In this document: positions 26,112 to 34,259 of the stretch, one piece after another
Layout of the letters: every line of letters begins with the position of its first letter
Numbering within the stretch: position 1 is the stretch's first letter
Assembly (NCBI GenBank): GCA_017440585.1
Contig: JAFSGW010000017.1
Span: 81,401 to 118,444 of the forward strand
DNA: 37,044 nt
Direction: 5' to 3'
DNA from: Clostridia bacterium
Lineage (GTDB): Bacteria; Bacillota; Clostridia; UMGS1883
Notes under the pieces: model-generated
Told to the model about the DNA's origin: nothing
Databases searched by the model: none
Seen by the model: the letters and a program-made list of their open reading frames with translations, nothing else
Translations under genes and position numbers: made by a program

Positions 26112-27374
26112 ATGTTTGATATGTTAGTTGAAGGTTTAAGTAGCTTTGCTATGAAAACCGGTATTGCTGAAATAGCAATGAACTTTACTGCAGGCGGTTG
26201 GAAAACACTCGTTATGCTTGTTATTGCATGCGTACTTCTTTATCTTGCTATAGTTAAGAAGTTTGAACCGCTTCTGCTTTTACCCATTGCATTCGGTATG
26301 CTTCTTGCAAACCTGCCATTAGGCGGTGTTATGCATCCCGAATACTTTATCAACCCTGAATATCTTGTAAATGGTAAAGATTTGGATTTTGGACTGATAC
26401 TGCATAAGGGAGGTCTATTGGACCTTTTGTACTTAGGTGTTAAGCTTGGTATTTATCCTCCGCTTATTTTCTTGGGTATCGGCTGTATGACAGACTTTGG
26501 TCCTCTCATTTCTAACCCTAAGAGCATTCTTTTAGGTGCTGCAGCACAGCTTGGTGTATTCATTACCTTCTTCTGTGCAGTACTTCTTGGTGCTTTTGGT
26601 ATCGCAGGCTTCGGTGCAGACGGCAATGTTGCCACAATATTTAAGGAAGCCGCATCTATCGGTATTATCGGTGGTGCAGATGGTCCCACAGCAATTTTCG
26701 TTACAAAAACACTTGCTCCCGGACTCCTTTCTGCAATCGCAATCGCAGCATACAGCTATATGGCACTTATTCCCATGATTCAGCCTCCTATAATGAAGGC
26801 TCTTACATCAAAGAAGGAACGACAGATTGTCATGGAACAGCTTCGTCCCGTAACACAAAAGGAAAAAATTATTTTCCCCATTGCTGTTGCTTTAATAGTT
26901 GTATTACTTGTTCCGGATGCTGCCAGCCTTGTGGGTATGCTTATGCTCGGTAACCTTATTAAGGAATCGGGCGTTGCAGAGCGTCTTTGCAAAACTGCAC
27001 AGAACGAGCTTATGAACATCGTAACAATTTTCCTTGGTATTACTGTAGGTGCAACTGCTACTGCGGATACTTTCCTTACACTTAAGACACTTTTCATTGT
27101 AGCACTTGGTCTTGTTGCATTTATGATTAGTACAATGGGTGGTCTTTTGCTCGCAAAGCTTATGTGCCGTCTTACAGGCGGTAAGATTAACCCGCTTATC
27201 GGTTCTGCAGGCGTTAGTGCAGTTCCTATGGCTGCAAGAATGAGCCAGAAGGTAGGTCAGGAAGAAAATCCTGCAAACTTCCTTCTCATGCACGCTATGG
27301 GTCCCAATGTTGCAGGCGTTATCGGTAGTGCGGTTGCAGCAGGTGTATTCCTCGCAAACTTTACAGGTATTTAA
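26112..27374 (+). CDS. oadB: Sodium-translocating decarboxylase beta subunit (OadB/MmdB/GcdB)
   Basis: A 420-residue, very hydrophobic membrane protein. It carries the family motif [12 protein letters not shown] with its conserved Asp, and conserved stretches [12 protein letters not shown] and [16 protein letters not shown]. The subunit decarboxylates carboxybiotin and couples this to sodium export, so it stores decarboxylation energy as a sodium gradient. Upstream is the biotin carrier and downstream a PycB/OadA-type protein, consistent with one complex. Substrate cannot be told from this subunit. Confidence 0.93.
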   Translation: MFDMLVEGLSSFAMKTGIAEIAMNFTAGGWKTLVMLVIACVLLYLAIVKKFEPLLLLPIAFGMLLANLPLGGVMHPEYFINPEYLVNGKDLDFGLILHKGGLLDLLYLGVKLGIYPPLIFLGIGCMTDFGPLISNPKSILLGAAAQLGVFITFFCAVLLGAFGIAGFGADGNVATIFKEAASIGIIGGADGPTAIFVTKTLAPGLLSAIAIAAYSYMALIPMIQPPIMKALTSKKERQIVMEQLRPVTQKEKIIFPIAVALIVVLLVPDAASLVGMLMLGNLIKESGVAERLCKTAQNELMNIVTIFLGITVGATATADTFLTLKTLFIVALGLVAFMISTMGGLLLAKLMCRLTGGKINPLIGSAGVSAVPMAARMSQKVGQEENPANFLLMHAMGPNVAGVIGSAVAAGVFLANFTGI

Positions 27375-27395
27375 TTAAAAGGGAGGTAGATTATA

Positions 27396-28787
27396 ATGGT
27401 AAAAATAACTGAAACAGTCCTCCGTGATGCTCACCAGTCACTTATCGCTACAAGAATGACAACAGAGCAGATCTTGGGTATTGTAGAAGAGCTTGATAAA
27501 ATTGGTTATCATTCTCTCGAAACATGGGGAGGAGCAACCTTTGACTCCTGTCTTCGTTTCCTTAATGAAGACCCCTGGGATAGACTTCGTAAAATTAAAG
27601 ACAAGGCTAAAAACACACCTCTTCAGATGCTTTTCCGCGGTCAGAATATTTTGGGCTACCGTCATTATGCAGATGATGTGGTTGAATATTTCGTACAGAA
27701 GTCCATCGCAAACGGTATCGATATTTTAAGAATTTTCGATGCTTTGAACGACGTAAGAAACTTCAAGACAGCAATTAATGCTACTATTAAGGAAAAAGGT
27801 CACGTTCAGGCGGCTATCAGCTACACTTTAAGTGACTTCCACACAAATGAATCCTTCATTACTCTTGCAAAGCAGCTTGAGGATATGGGTGCAAGCAGTA
27901 TCTGTATCAAGGATATGGCAGGTCTTCTTACACCTTATGTTGCATACGACCTTGTGTCCGGCATTAAGAATGCTGTTAAGATTCCCGTTCAGCTTCACAC
28001 ACACTATACAAGCGGTGTTGCTTCCATGACATATCTTAAGGCTATCGAAGCAGGCGTAGACGTTGTTGACTGTGCTATGAGCCCTCTGGCTTTGGGTACA
28101 TCTCAGCCTCCTACAGAGTCTTTGGTTGCAGCTCTTAAGGGCACAGAGTATGATACAGGCTATGACCTTAACAAGCTTTCCGATATTGCTGACTATTTCC
28201 GTCCTCTTCGTGAAGACTACCTCAAGAGCGGTCTTCTTGACCCCAAGGCACTCAGCGTTGACGCTAATACTCTTAAGTATCAGGTGCCCGGCGGTATGCT
28301 TTCCAACCTTATTTCTCAGCTTAAGCAGCAGGGTAAGGAAGATAAGTACGAAGAAGTTTTAAAGGAAGTTCCCAGAGTAAGAGAAGATGCAGGTTTCCCG
28401 CCTCTTGTTACACCCACAAGCCAGATTGTTGGTACTCAGGCTGTGCTTAACGTAATCATGGGCGAGAGATATAAGATGGTTACTAAGGAATTCCGTGCAA
28501 TGGTACGTGGCGAATACGGTCAGACTCCTGCACCCATCAGCGAAGAATTTAAGAAGAAGATTGTAGGCGATGCAGACATTATTACATGCCGTCCTGCAGA
28601 CTTAATTCCTAACGAGCTTGATAAGTTCCGTGGTGAAATTGCTGAATATATCGAGCAGGAAGAGGACGTGCTTTCTTATGCACTCTTCGATCAGGTTGCA
28701 ACAAAGTACTTCAAGTACCGTCAGGGTCAGAAGTATAAGATTGACCCCAATCTTGCAAATACTGAAGAAAAAACTCATCCCATATAA
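27396..28787 (+). CDS. oadA: Oxaloacetate decarboxylase alpha / PycB-type carboxyltransferase without biotin domain
   Basis: A 463-residue protein of the HMGL-like/PYC_OADA type. ETVLRDAHQSL carries the Asp and residues that bind the metal, SICIKDMAG the Lys that is carboxylated in this family, and QLHTHYTSG the metal-binding His pair. It transfers CO2 between biotin and pyruvate/oxaloacetate. Unlike many OadA proteins it stops after the PYC_OADA domain and has no C-terminal biotinyl domain, as in transcarboxylase 5S; the separate carrier at 25711 can supply this. GGGAGG lies upstream of the ATG. It closes the cluster. Confidence 0.9.
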   Translation: MVKITETVLRDAHQSLIATRMTTEQILGIVEELDKIGYHSLETWGGATFDSCLRFLNEDPWDRLRKIKDKAKNTPLQMLFRGQNILGYRHYADDVVEYFVQKSIANGIDILRIFDALNDVRNFKTAINATIKEKGHVQAAISYTLSDFHTNESFITLAKQLEDMGASSICIKDMAGLLTPYVAYDLVSGIKNAVKIPVQLHTHYTSGVASMTYLKAIEAGVDVVDCAMSPLALGTSQPPTESLVAALKGTEYDTGYDLNKLSDIADYFRPLREDYLKSGLLDPKALSVDANTLKYQVPGGMLSNLISQLKQQGKEDKYEEVLKEVPRVREDAGFPPLVTPTSQIVGTQAVLNVIMGERYKMVTKEFRAMVRGEYGQTPAPISEEFKKKIVGDADIITCRPADLIPNELDKFRGEIAEYIEQEEDVLSYALFDQVATKYFKYRQGQKYKIDPNLANTEEKTHPI

Positions 28788-28805
28788 GATAAAATTTAAC
28801 AAATA

Positions 28806-28829
28806 TGCCCGATACTTAGCTATCGGGCA
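28806..28829 (+). terminator. Hairpin after the carboxyltransferase cluster
   Basis: TGCCCGATA/TATCGGGCA form a perfect 9-bp stem around CTTAGC, followed by ATTTGTT. It is only 27 nt before the next ATG, so that gene is probably reached by read-through. Confidence 0.7.
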
Positions 28830-28855
28830 ATTTGTTAGTTAAAGAAGGTAATTCT

Positions 28856-30097
28856 ATGCTTAATATTGACGAAAGAATAATTGAACTCGCAAAAGAAGTT
28901 GAGGCAGAAATTGCACCTCAGTTTAAAGAAATAGATGAAATTGCACAATACAATCAGGAAAAGGTTCTCAATGCCTTTATTAAAAACAGAGTAAGTGATT
29001 CTCACTTTAACCACTCCACGGGCTATGGCTATAACGATGTGGGCAGGGAAGTGATAGATCAAATATATGCCGATACCTTCGGTACGGAGGATGCTCTTGT
29101 AAGACACAACATTGTAAACGGCACACACGCCATTGCAATTGCACTTTTTGCGGTTTTAAGACCGGGCGACACTCTTCTTGCGGTTACGGGCAAGCCCTAT
29201 GACACATTAGAAGAGGCTATCGGTATTTCGGGGGACGGAAAGGGCGGAAGCCTTAAAGAATTTGGCGTAAACTACCGCCAGGTTGACCTTAAAGACAATA
29301 AGCCCGACTATGATAAGATTAAAACTGAATTAACAGACGATGTAAAATGCTGTATTATTCAGCGCAGCAAAGGATATGACTGGCGTGACACCCTCTCAAG
29401 CAAGGAGATAGGGGAGTTAATAGCCTTTATTAAGAAAATTAAACCTGATACTATCTGCATGGTTGACAATTGCTACGGCGAGTTTGTTGAACGTGACGAA
29501 CCCAGCAATTACGGGGCAGATATGATTGTAGGCTCACTTATAAAGAATGTAGGCGGTGGATTGGCACAGTCAGGCGGTTACATTGCAGGCACCCGTGAAT
29601 GTGTTGAACTTGCAGCCTTCAGGCAGACAAGTCCAGGCATTGGCAAGGAATGCGGTGCGACACTTGGTCAGAACCGACATATACTCCAGGGCTTCTTTAT
29701 GGCACCTCATATTGTTGCACAAGCCGTAAAAACTGCAGTTTTCTGCGGTGCAATGATGGAAAAGCTCGGTTTTGAGGTTAATCCCGCATCAAATGGGAAG
29801 CGATGCGACATTATACAGTCAATTAAATTCAACGATGCTGAAAAATTAATTAAATTCTGTCAGGCAATACAGATGGCTTCACCGGTTGACAGTTATGTAA
29901 CACCTGAGCCCTGGGATATGCCGGGATATAACCATCAGGTTATAATGGCTGCAGGAACCTTTGTATCCGGTGCAAGTATTGAAATAAGTGCCGATGCACC
30001 TATAAAGCCTCCGTATGTGGGATACCTGCAGGGTGGACTCACATACGAAAGCGGTCGTATAGCTGTTATGCTTGCGGCATCTGCTCTTATAGATTAA
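28856..30097 (+). CDS. YnbB-type PLP enzyme (methionine gamma-lyase family, 'aluminium resistance protein')
   Basis: A 413-residue fold-type I PLP protein of the family PF06838. It has VRHNIVNGTHAIA, LLAVTGKPYDTLEEAIG, MVDNCYGEFVE and the likely PLP-lysine in VGSLIKNVGGG (about K230). The family is annotated after an aluminium-resistance report and its resemblance to methionine gamma-lyase; its true substrate is not established. It would be cytoplasmic. I choose ATG 28856, preceded by AAGAAGG, over the TTG at 28832. It follows the decarboxylase cluster with only a hairpin between. Confidence 0.88.
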   Translation: MLNIDERIIELAKEVEAEIAPQFKEIDEIAQYNQEKVLNAFIKNRVSDSHFNHSTGYGYNDVGREVIDQIYADTFGTEDALVRHNIVNGTHAIAIALFAVLRPGDTLLAVTGKPYDTLEEAIGISGDGKGGSLKEFGVNYRQVDLKDNKPDYDKIKTELTDDVKCCIIQRSKGYDWRDTLSSKEIGELIAFIKKIKPDTICMVDNCYGEFVERDEPSNYGADMIVGSLIKNVGGGLAQSGGYIAGTRECVELAAFRQTSPGIGKECGATLGQNRHILQGFFMAPHIVAQAVKTAVFCGAMMEKLGFEVNPASNGKRCDIIQSIKFNDAEKLIKFCQAIQMASPVDSYVTPEPWDMPGYNHQVIMAAGTFVSGASIEISADAPIKPPYVGYLQGGLTYESGRIAVMLAASALID

Positions 30098-30131
30098 GGC
30101 TCGGGAAGAGAGCATTTTCGTAAATCCGTAG

Positions 30132-30160
30132 TTGACAGAGCATGGTTTTAATGATATACT
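30132..30160 (+). promoter_or_regulatory. Near-consensus sigma-A promoter of the recombinase gene
   Basis: TTGACA (30132-30137) and TATACT (30155-30160) are 17 bp apart, among the best promoters in the window. Transcription would start near 30167, inside the inverted repeat that follows. Confidence 0.82.
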
Positions 30161-30161
30161 T

Positions 30162-30191
30162 AATTCAACAAAATAAAAATTTTGTTGAATT
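30162..30191. repeat. 13-bp perfect inverted repeat between promoter and xer-type gene
   Basis: AATTCAACAAAAT, four A residues, then ATTTTGTTGAATT. It begins 1 bp after the -10 box and ends at the ribosome binding site (GGGAGGAGG, 30192-30200). It could be an operator, a translation-limiting hairpin or a Xer-type recombination site. Confidence 0.8.
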
Positions 30192-30210
30192 GGGAGGAGG
30201 AGAAACAGTT

Positions 30211-31197
30211 ATGAATGCACACACTGAATATCACGATATTCCGCCTTATGCACGGCGTTTCCTCGTATACATGACTACTATTTCAGGCAAATCTGAAAAA
30301 ACTGTTCATGAATACTATTATGATTTACGAACCTTCTTCAGGTTCTTTATGTGTTTTTATAACAAAGCTTCCTTTGATGACTTTGATACTTTAGACACTG
30401 CTCAGTTTTCTCTTAATGATTTAAAGAAGCTTACTACAGATGATTTGTATGAGTTCCTTATGTACATCAGAAACTCACGTGACAATTATCAGAATGCTAC
30501 AGCCCGTAAAATTTCCTGCCTTAAATCATTCTACAATTATATGACGGTTAAATCTCATCAGCTTGATGATAATATTGCCAAAGATCTTGAATCACCTAAA
30601 ATTCCTAAAAAATTACCCAGATATCTGACTTTAGATGAATCTATACGTCTCCTGCAGGCTGTTGATGGCGAATTTGCAATACGTGATTATGCCATAATTA
30701 CGCTGTTTTTAAACTGTGGTATGCGTCTTTCCGAACTTGTCGGTATAAATATGCACGATATGCAAGAAAGAAGCATATTTATACGAGGCAAAGGCAATAA
30801 AGAAAGAAAGGTGTATCTTAACGATGCTTGCGTAAGTGCAATTAATGATTACCTTGCAGTACGCCCCCGTGATGGCGTAATTGACCGTGATGCTCTCTTT
30901 CTGAGCAAACGAAAAGTACGTATTTCCAACAATATGGTATACAGAATGGTAAAAAACAATATGGTACGTGCAGGTCTTGACCCTGAAAAGTATTCTCCCC
31001 ATAAATTGAGACATACTGCAGCAACACTTATGTATGTTCACGGTGATGTTGACGTACGTGCTCTTCAGGAAATACTCGGTCACGAACAGCTCTCCACAAC
31101 ACAGATTTATACACATGTTGATGAGAGACAATTACACGAAGCTGTTGAACGTAATCCTTTGGCAAAAGCAATGAAAACCAATAAAAAAAGCACCTGA
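30211..31197 (+). CDS. Tyrosine recombinase, XerC/XerD-like
   Basis: A 328-residue tyrosine recombinase with an N-terminal SAM-like core-binding domain (about 10-120) and a catalytic domain carrying R172 (NCGMRLSELVG), K194 (GKGNKERK), H264 and R267 (PHKLRHTAA), H291 (LGHEQ) and the nucleophile Y300 (TQIYTHV). Length and sequence fit chromosome-dimer-resolving Xer proteins more than phage integrases, and no other mobile-element genes are near. ATG 30211 is chosen for its GGGAGGAGG site. It has its own strong promoter and inverted repeat, and ends at a terminator shared with the convergent ECF operon. Confidence 0.92.
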   Translation: MNAHTEYHDIPPYARRFLVYMTTISGKSEKTVHEYYYDLRTFFRFFMCFYNKASFDDFDTLDTAQFSLNDLKKLTTDDLYEFLMYIRNSRDNYQNATARKISCLKSFYNYMTVKSHQLDDNIAKDLESPKIPKKLPRYLTLDESIRLLQAVDGEFAIRDYAIITLFLNCGMRLSELVGINMHDMQERSIFIRGKGNKERKVYLNDACVSAINDYLAVRPRDGVIDRDALFLSKRKVRISNNMVYRMVKNNMVRAGLDPEKYSPHKLRHTAATLMYVHGDVDVRALQEILGHEQLSTTQIYTHVDERQLHEAVERNPLAKAMKTNKKST

Positions 31198-31210
31198 CGG
31201 TGCTTTTTTT
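31183..31210. terminator. Bidirectional terminator between convergent genes
   Basis: A 12-bp stem AAAAAAAGCACC/GGTGCTTTTTTT with a TGAC loop, whose TGA is the recombinase stop codon. The A-run/T-run symmetry lets it act on both strands; it touches the stop codon of the S-component gene. Confidence 0.93.
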
Positions 31211-31901
31211 ATTGAAAAATTCCGTATTTTGTTTTAATTCGCAGCAGTTTTTTTCCTATAGGCTTCTCCAGAACAAGCATAAATACAATGTTTGAAATAA
31301 TGTATTCAAGCATTACCGGCAAAGAGAATAATACATATGATAAGTATTTTTCAACAATAAATACACTTTCCGTGCTTATGGTTGTATAAATATCCATAAT
31401 TAAGGAATACACAACACCGGCAACTGCGGAATATAAAATAAGTACAAACCTGTTCTTCAATAAGCCTTTTAAATTCAGAATACCTGCACCAAAGCCTATA
31501 AACCCCCATACAGCCATCTGGAAAACTGTCCAGGGGCCTTGTCCGTGCTGCATATTTGACAAAAGTGCCGTAAGCGAGCCCGTCATGAAACCTGCATCGG
31601 GTCCAAAATACATACCTGTTATAATAACAAGTGCTGTAACGGGCTTAAAATGCGGTACAAGTGTGAAAATAAACCTGCCTGCAACGCTTAAAGCTATCAT
31701 AACTGCAATTGTAACTGTTTCCCTGGAGCTTTGCACATTATTTTCAAAGCTTATAAAAAACGGTACACAGCTTATAAATGCCGCCAGGAGCGAAATTAGC
31801 ATATAGTTTTCATTTTGCAGATAAATACTTGCTATTATTGAAAGACCGAGTAAAACAGCTACGGCAATAAGTGATTTAATATACTTTTTAATAACGACCA
31901 T
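31209..31901 (-). CDS. ECF transporter S component, probably cobalamin (CbrT-like)
   Basis: A 230-residue integral membrane protein with about six hydrophobic helices. The central conserved region PHFKPVTALVIITGMYFGP...GQGPWTVFQM (about residues 83-129) is typical of an ECF S-component family found with dedicated ECF modules. The S component binds the vitamin and delivers it inward. Cobalamin is inferred from the DUF4430/alpha-barrel genes upstream in the operon, not from ligand residues. It overlaps the ATPase gene by 14 nt. The start codon at 31901 has AAAGGA almost directly against it, so translation likely depends on coupling. Confidence 0.82.
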   Translation of the reverse strand: MVVIKKYIKSLIAVAVLLGLSIIASIYLQNENYMLISLLAAFISCVPFFISFENNVQSSRETVTIAVMIALSVAGRFIFTLVPHFKPVTALVIITGMYFGPDAGFMTGSLTALLSNMQHGQGPWTVFQMAVWGFIGFGAGILNLKGLLKNRFVLILYSAVAGVVYSLIMDIYTTISTESVFIVEKYLSYVLFSLPVMLEYIISNIVFMLVLEKPIGKKLLRIKTKYGIFQ

Positions 31902-33420
31902 TCCTTTGACACAAATTAATTATATCGTCAAGAGTGACAGCATTTTTAAACTGCTGTCTTGAAGCTAACGATGCATAGGTTGTGTAAAATTTATTGCTTG
32001 AAAAAATCTGTCTTGGGGTTCCTTCCGACACAATCTGATCGTCAAACAAAAATGCACATTTGTCGGAAATTTCGGCTGTAAAATCGGCATCATGGCTAAC
32101 AATTATAACAGCCTTTCCCCTGTTTTTCAGTTCTTTGAGTATTTTTTGTATTGTCCCCTTCCCTTTTGCATCTATACCCTTTGTGGGTTCATCAAGGCAT
32201 ATAATGTCAGGCTCAGTTAAAAGGATTTTGGCAAGAGCCGCTCTCTGCACTTCCCCACCGCTTAAATCATAGGGATTTTTATCAAGAAGATGGTTAATTC
32301 CAAGCTCCTCTGCAACACGTTGAAAATTATTCGTAATTAAGGATAAATCCTCTTTCAGTGTATCTCTTGTGAACACAGTTTTCACGTTTTGGGGTAATAC
32401 AGCAACCTTTTTGCCGTAAATATGTATTTTCCCACTGTAGGGCTTGTTTATTTTTGAAATAAGGCTTAAAAGTGTGGACTTTCCGCTTCCGTTACCACCT
32501 AAAATAGTTGTGATCGAACCAAAATTGCAGGTGAAATTCAGTCCCTTCAGTATGTCGGGTGAGTTCTTTTCATAGCGGAAGTAAATATTCTTAACCTCGA
32601 GTGCACATTCGCCTGCAGATTGCGGTTCTTCTATTGAAGTTATATCATTTTTGTAGTTTTCCTTTAAAAACTCTCTTATTCCTTTTATAGAAGGAGAATA
32701 TTTTCCGTTTTCGTTAAGAACTTTAAAAAGCTTTACACCAAATGGTATGTCTATGCAATCGTCTGAAATATCGTTGCTGTTTTTATGCTCTGTAATCCTT
32801 CCGTTTTCAGCTACAAAGACCTTGTTTGCAAAATTCCAAAGCTCTTCAGTTCTGTGTTCTGAAATAATAATAGTAAGGTTTGTTTCTTCATACAGCCTTT
32901 TCACCGCCTCAATGAAATTACGGGCTGCAATGGGATCAAGCTGGCTTGTGGGCTCATCCAAAAGAAGAATGTCGGGATTTGTTACCATAACTGAAGCAAG
33001 ATTTAAAAGCTGTTTTTCGCCACCTGAAAGATTAGCCGTTTCCTTATGAAAAAGACGGGAAAGGTCAAAAAACTCAGCAATTTCAGCTACACGGGAACGT
33101 ATTGTGTTGCTGTCCTCCCCCATGCTTTCAAGGTAAAATGCTAAATTGTGCCATACTGTGTCCGATACTATCTGGTTTTCAGCATTCTGACCAACAAGTG
33201 CAACTGTGGGATTATTAAAAAACATAATTTCCCCGCTCCTTTCACCGAAAGGTGCAAGCTCCTCTTTTAAAAGGCGTAAAAGAGTTGTTTTGCCACTGCC
33301 TGAGCTTCCGCACAAAAGCACAAAATCTCCTTCATTTACGGAAAGTGACACATTTTCTATTGCATCGGCAGCTGTTTGCGGATATTTAAATGTCAGATTT
33401 TTGATATTGAGTATTTCCAT
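31888..33420 (-). CDS. ECF transporter ATPase, fused EcfA-EcfA' double ABC protein
   Basis: A 510-residue protein with two ABC domains in tandem. The first has Walker A GSSGSGKTT (about 38-46), signature NLSGGEKQL and Walker B ILLLDEPTSQ. The second has GGNGSGKST, DLSGGEVQRA and IICLDEPTKG, followed by an H-loop (VIIVSHDADF). Both halves look catalytically intact. Such fused ATPases occur in dedicated (group I-like or YkoD-like) ECF systems, in contrast to the shared EcfA1/EcfA2 pair. It powers the T and S proteins encoded beside it. The ATG at 33420 follows GGAG by 8 nt and overlaps the T gene by 28 nt. Confidence 0.93.
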   Translation of the reverse strand: MEILNIKNLTFKYPQTAADAIENVSLSVNEGDFVLLCGSSGSGKTTLLRLLKEELAPFGERSGEIMFFNNPTVALVGQNAENQIVSDTVWHNLAFYLESMGEDSNTIRSRVAEIAEFFDLSRLFHKETANLSGGEKQLLNLASVMVTNPDILLLDEPTSQLDPIAARNFIEAVKRLYEETNLTIIISEHRTEELWNFANKVFVAENGRITEHKNSNDISDDCIDIPFGVKLFKVLNENGKYSPSIKGIREFLKENYKNDITSIEEPQSAGECALEVKNIYFRYEKNSPDILKGLNFTCNFGSITTILGGNGSGKSTLLSLISKINKPYSGKIHIYGKKVAVLPQNVKTVFTRDTLKEDLSLITNNFQRVAEELGINHLLDKNPYDLSGGEVQRAALAKILLTEPDIICLDEPTKGIDAKGKGTIQKILKELKNRGKAVIIVSHDADFTAEISDKCAFLFDDQIVSEGTPRQIFSSNKFYTTYASLASRQQFKNAVTLDDIINLCQRNGRY

Positions 33421-34259
33421 CTTAAGTTCTCCGTTATATCGTTAATTACAGGTAGCATAAATAATATTACATATATAAAAATGAAAAACAAACTGCTGTT
33501 TTCCCAATTTTCAAAGCGAATTGAAGGATAGTAATAAAAATCCTCCAATGGAGAAAAAAGATACAATGCAGTAACAAAATCCATAATAAGAACAGCAATA
33601 ATGAACATTATGTCCTTGCCTTTGAACCTGAAGAGCGAAAATGCACTTCTGTTTTTATTTTCAAAGCCCCGTGACCGCATAGTATCGGCAGTTTCAATAG
33701 CGTTTTCAATGCTTAAGGAAATGAGTGCCGAAAAAACATTGATAATAAGGTTGAATTTACCCTTCAATGTGCTTGTATCAAAGGTTTGCATTACAAGCTG
33801 AGAGTTATAAATATCCTTTGCATTTTTTCTTACAAGAGGAATAAACCGCAGTGCCATGGAAAACACCACACTCAGCTTAGGTGACATTTTACCCAAAAAC
33901 CAGTTAAGCTTGTCCTGGGAAAACACTGCTCCAAAAAGCCTGAACCAATATATCACGCCAACAAGCCTTACACCGGAAACGACACCATAACAAAAAGCTT
34001 CTAAAGTAATCCTCTGGTCAAATAAAAAGAAGAGAACCGTTTCGCCGTTGTGTGAAAACAGAGGGTTTGTGATGCTTATTGCCAATATAAGAATTAAATA
34101 CAGCTTTATATCGGAACCGTTTTTTATCAGCAAATTTGAACAAAGTGCCGCAAAAAATGACAGCAGAACAAGTATCGGGTTCATAGTAACCATAGAAAAT
34201 GCAATCACCGATACAAAGAACACTATTAAGCTTAAAGGGTGTAATTCTGAAAACTTCAT
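33393..34259 (-). CDS. ECF transporter T component (EcfT-like)
   Basis: A 288-residue membrane protein with several hydrophobic helices. MALRFIPLVRKNAKDIYNSQ and ADTMRSRGFENK match the two EcfT coupling regions; the short Arg-containing motif (MRSRG) contacts the ATPases. EcfT transmits ATPase movement to the S component. It starts within the stop codon overlap (ATGA) of the upstream barrel-DUF4430 gene, and its end overlaps the ATPase gene, so it is translated as part of the operon. Confidence 0.9.
   Translation of the reverse strand: MKFSELHPLSLIVFFVSVIAFSMVTMNPILVLLSFFAALCSNLLIKNGSDIKLYLILILAISITNPLFSHNGETVLFFLFDQRITLEAFCYGVVSGVRLVGVIYWFRLFGAVFSQDKLNWFLGKMSPKLSVVFSMALRFIPLVRKNAKDIYNSQLVMQTFDTSTLKGKFNLIINVFSALISLSIENAIETADTMRSRGFENKNRSAFSLFRFKGKDIMFIIAVLIMDFVTALYLFSPLEDFYYYPSIRFENWENSSLFFIFIYVILFMLPVINDITENLRWKYSISKI

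Noticed and set aside
30211..31197. Recombinase as a sign of an integrated mobile element
   Set aside because: No phage, plasmid or transposon genes, tRNA target or flanking repeats nearby; length and motifs fit a chromosomal Xer protein.
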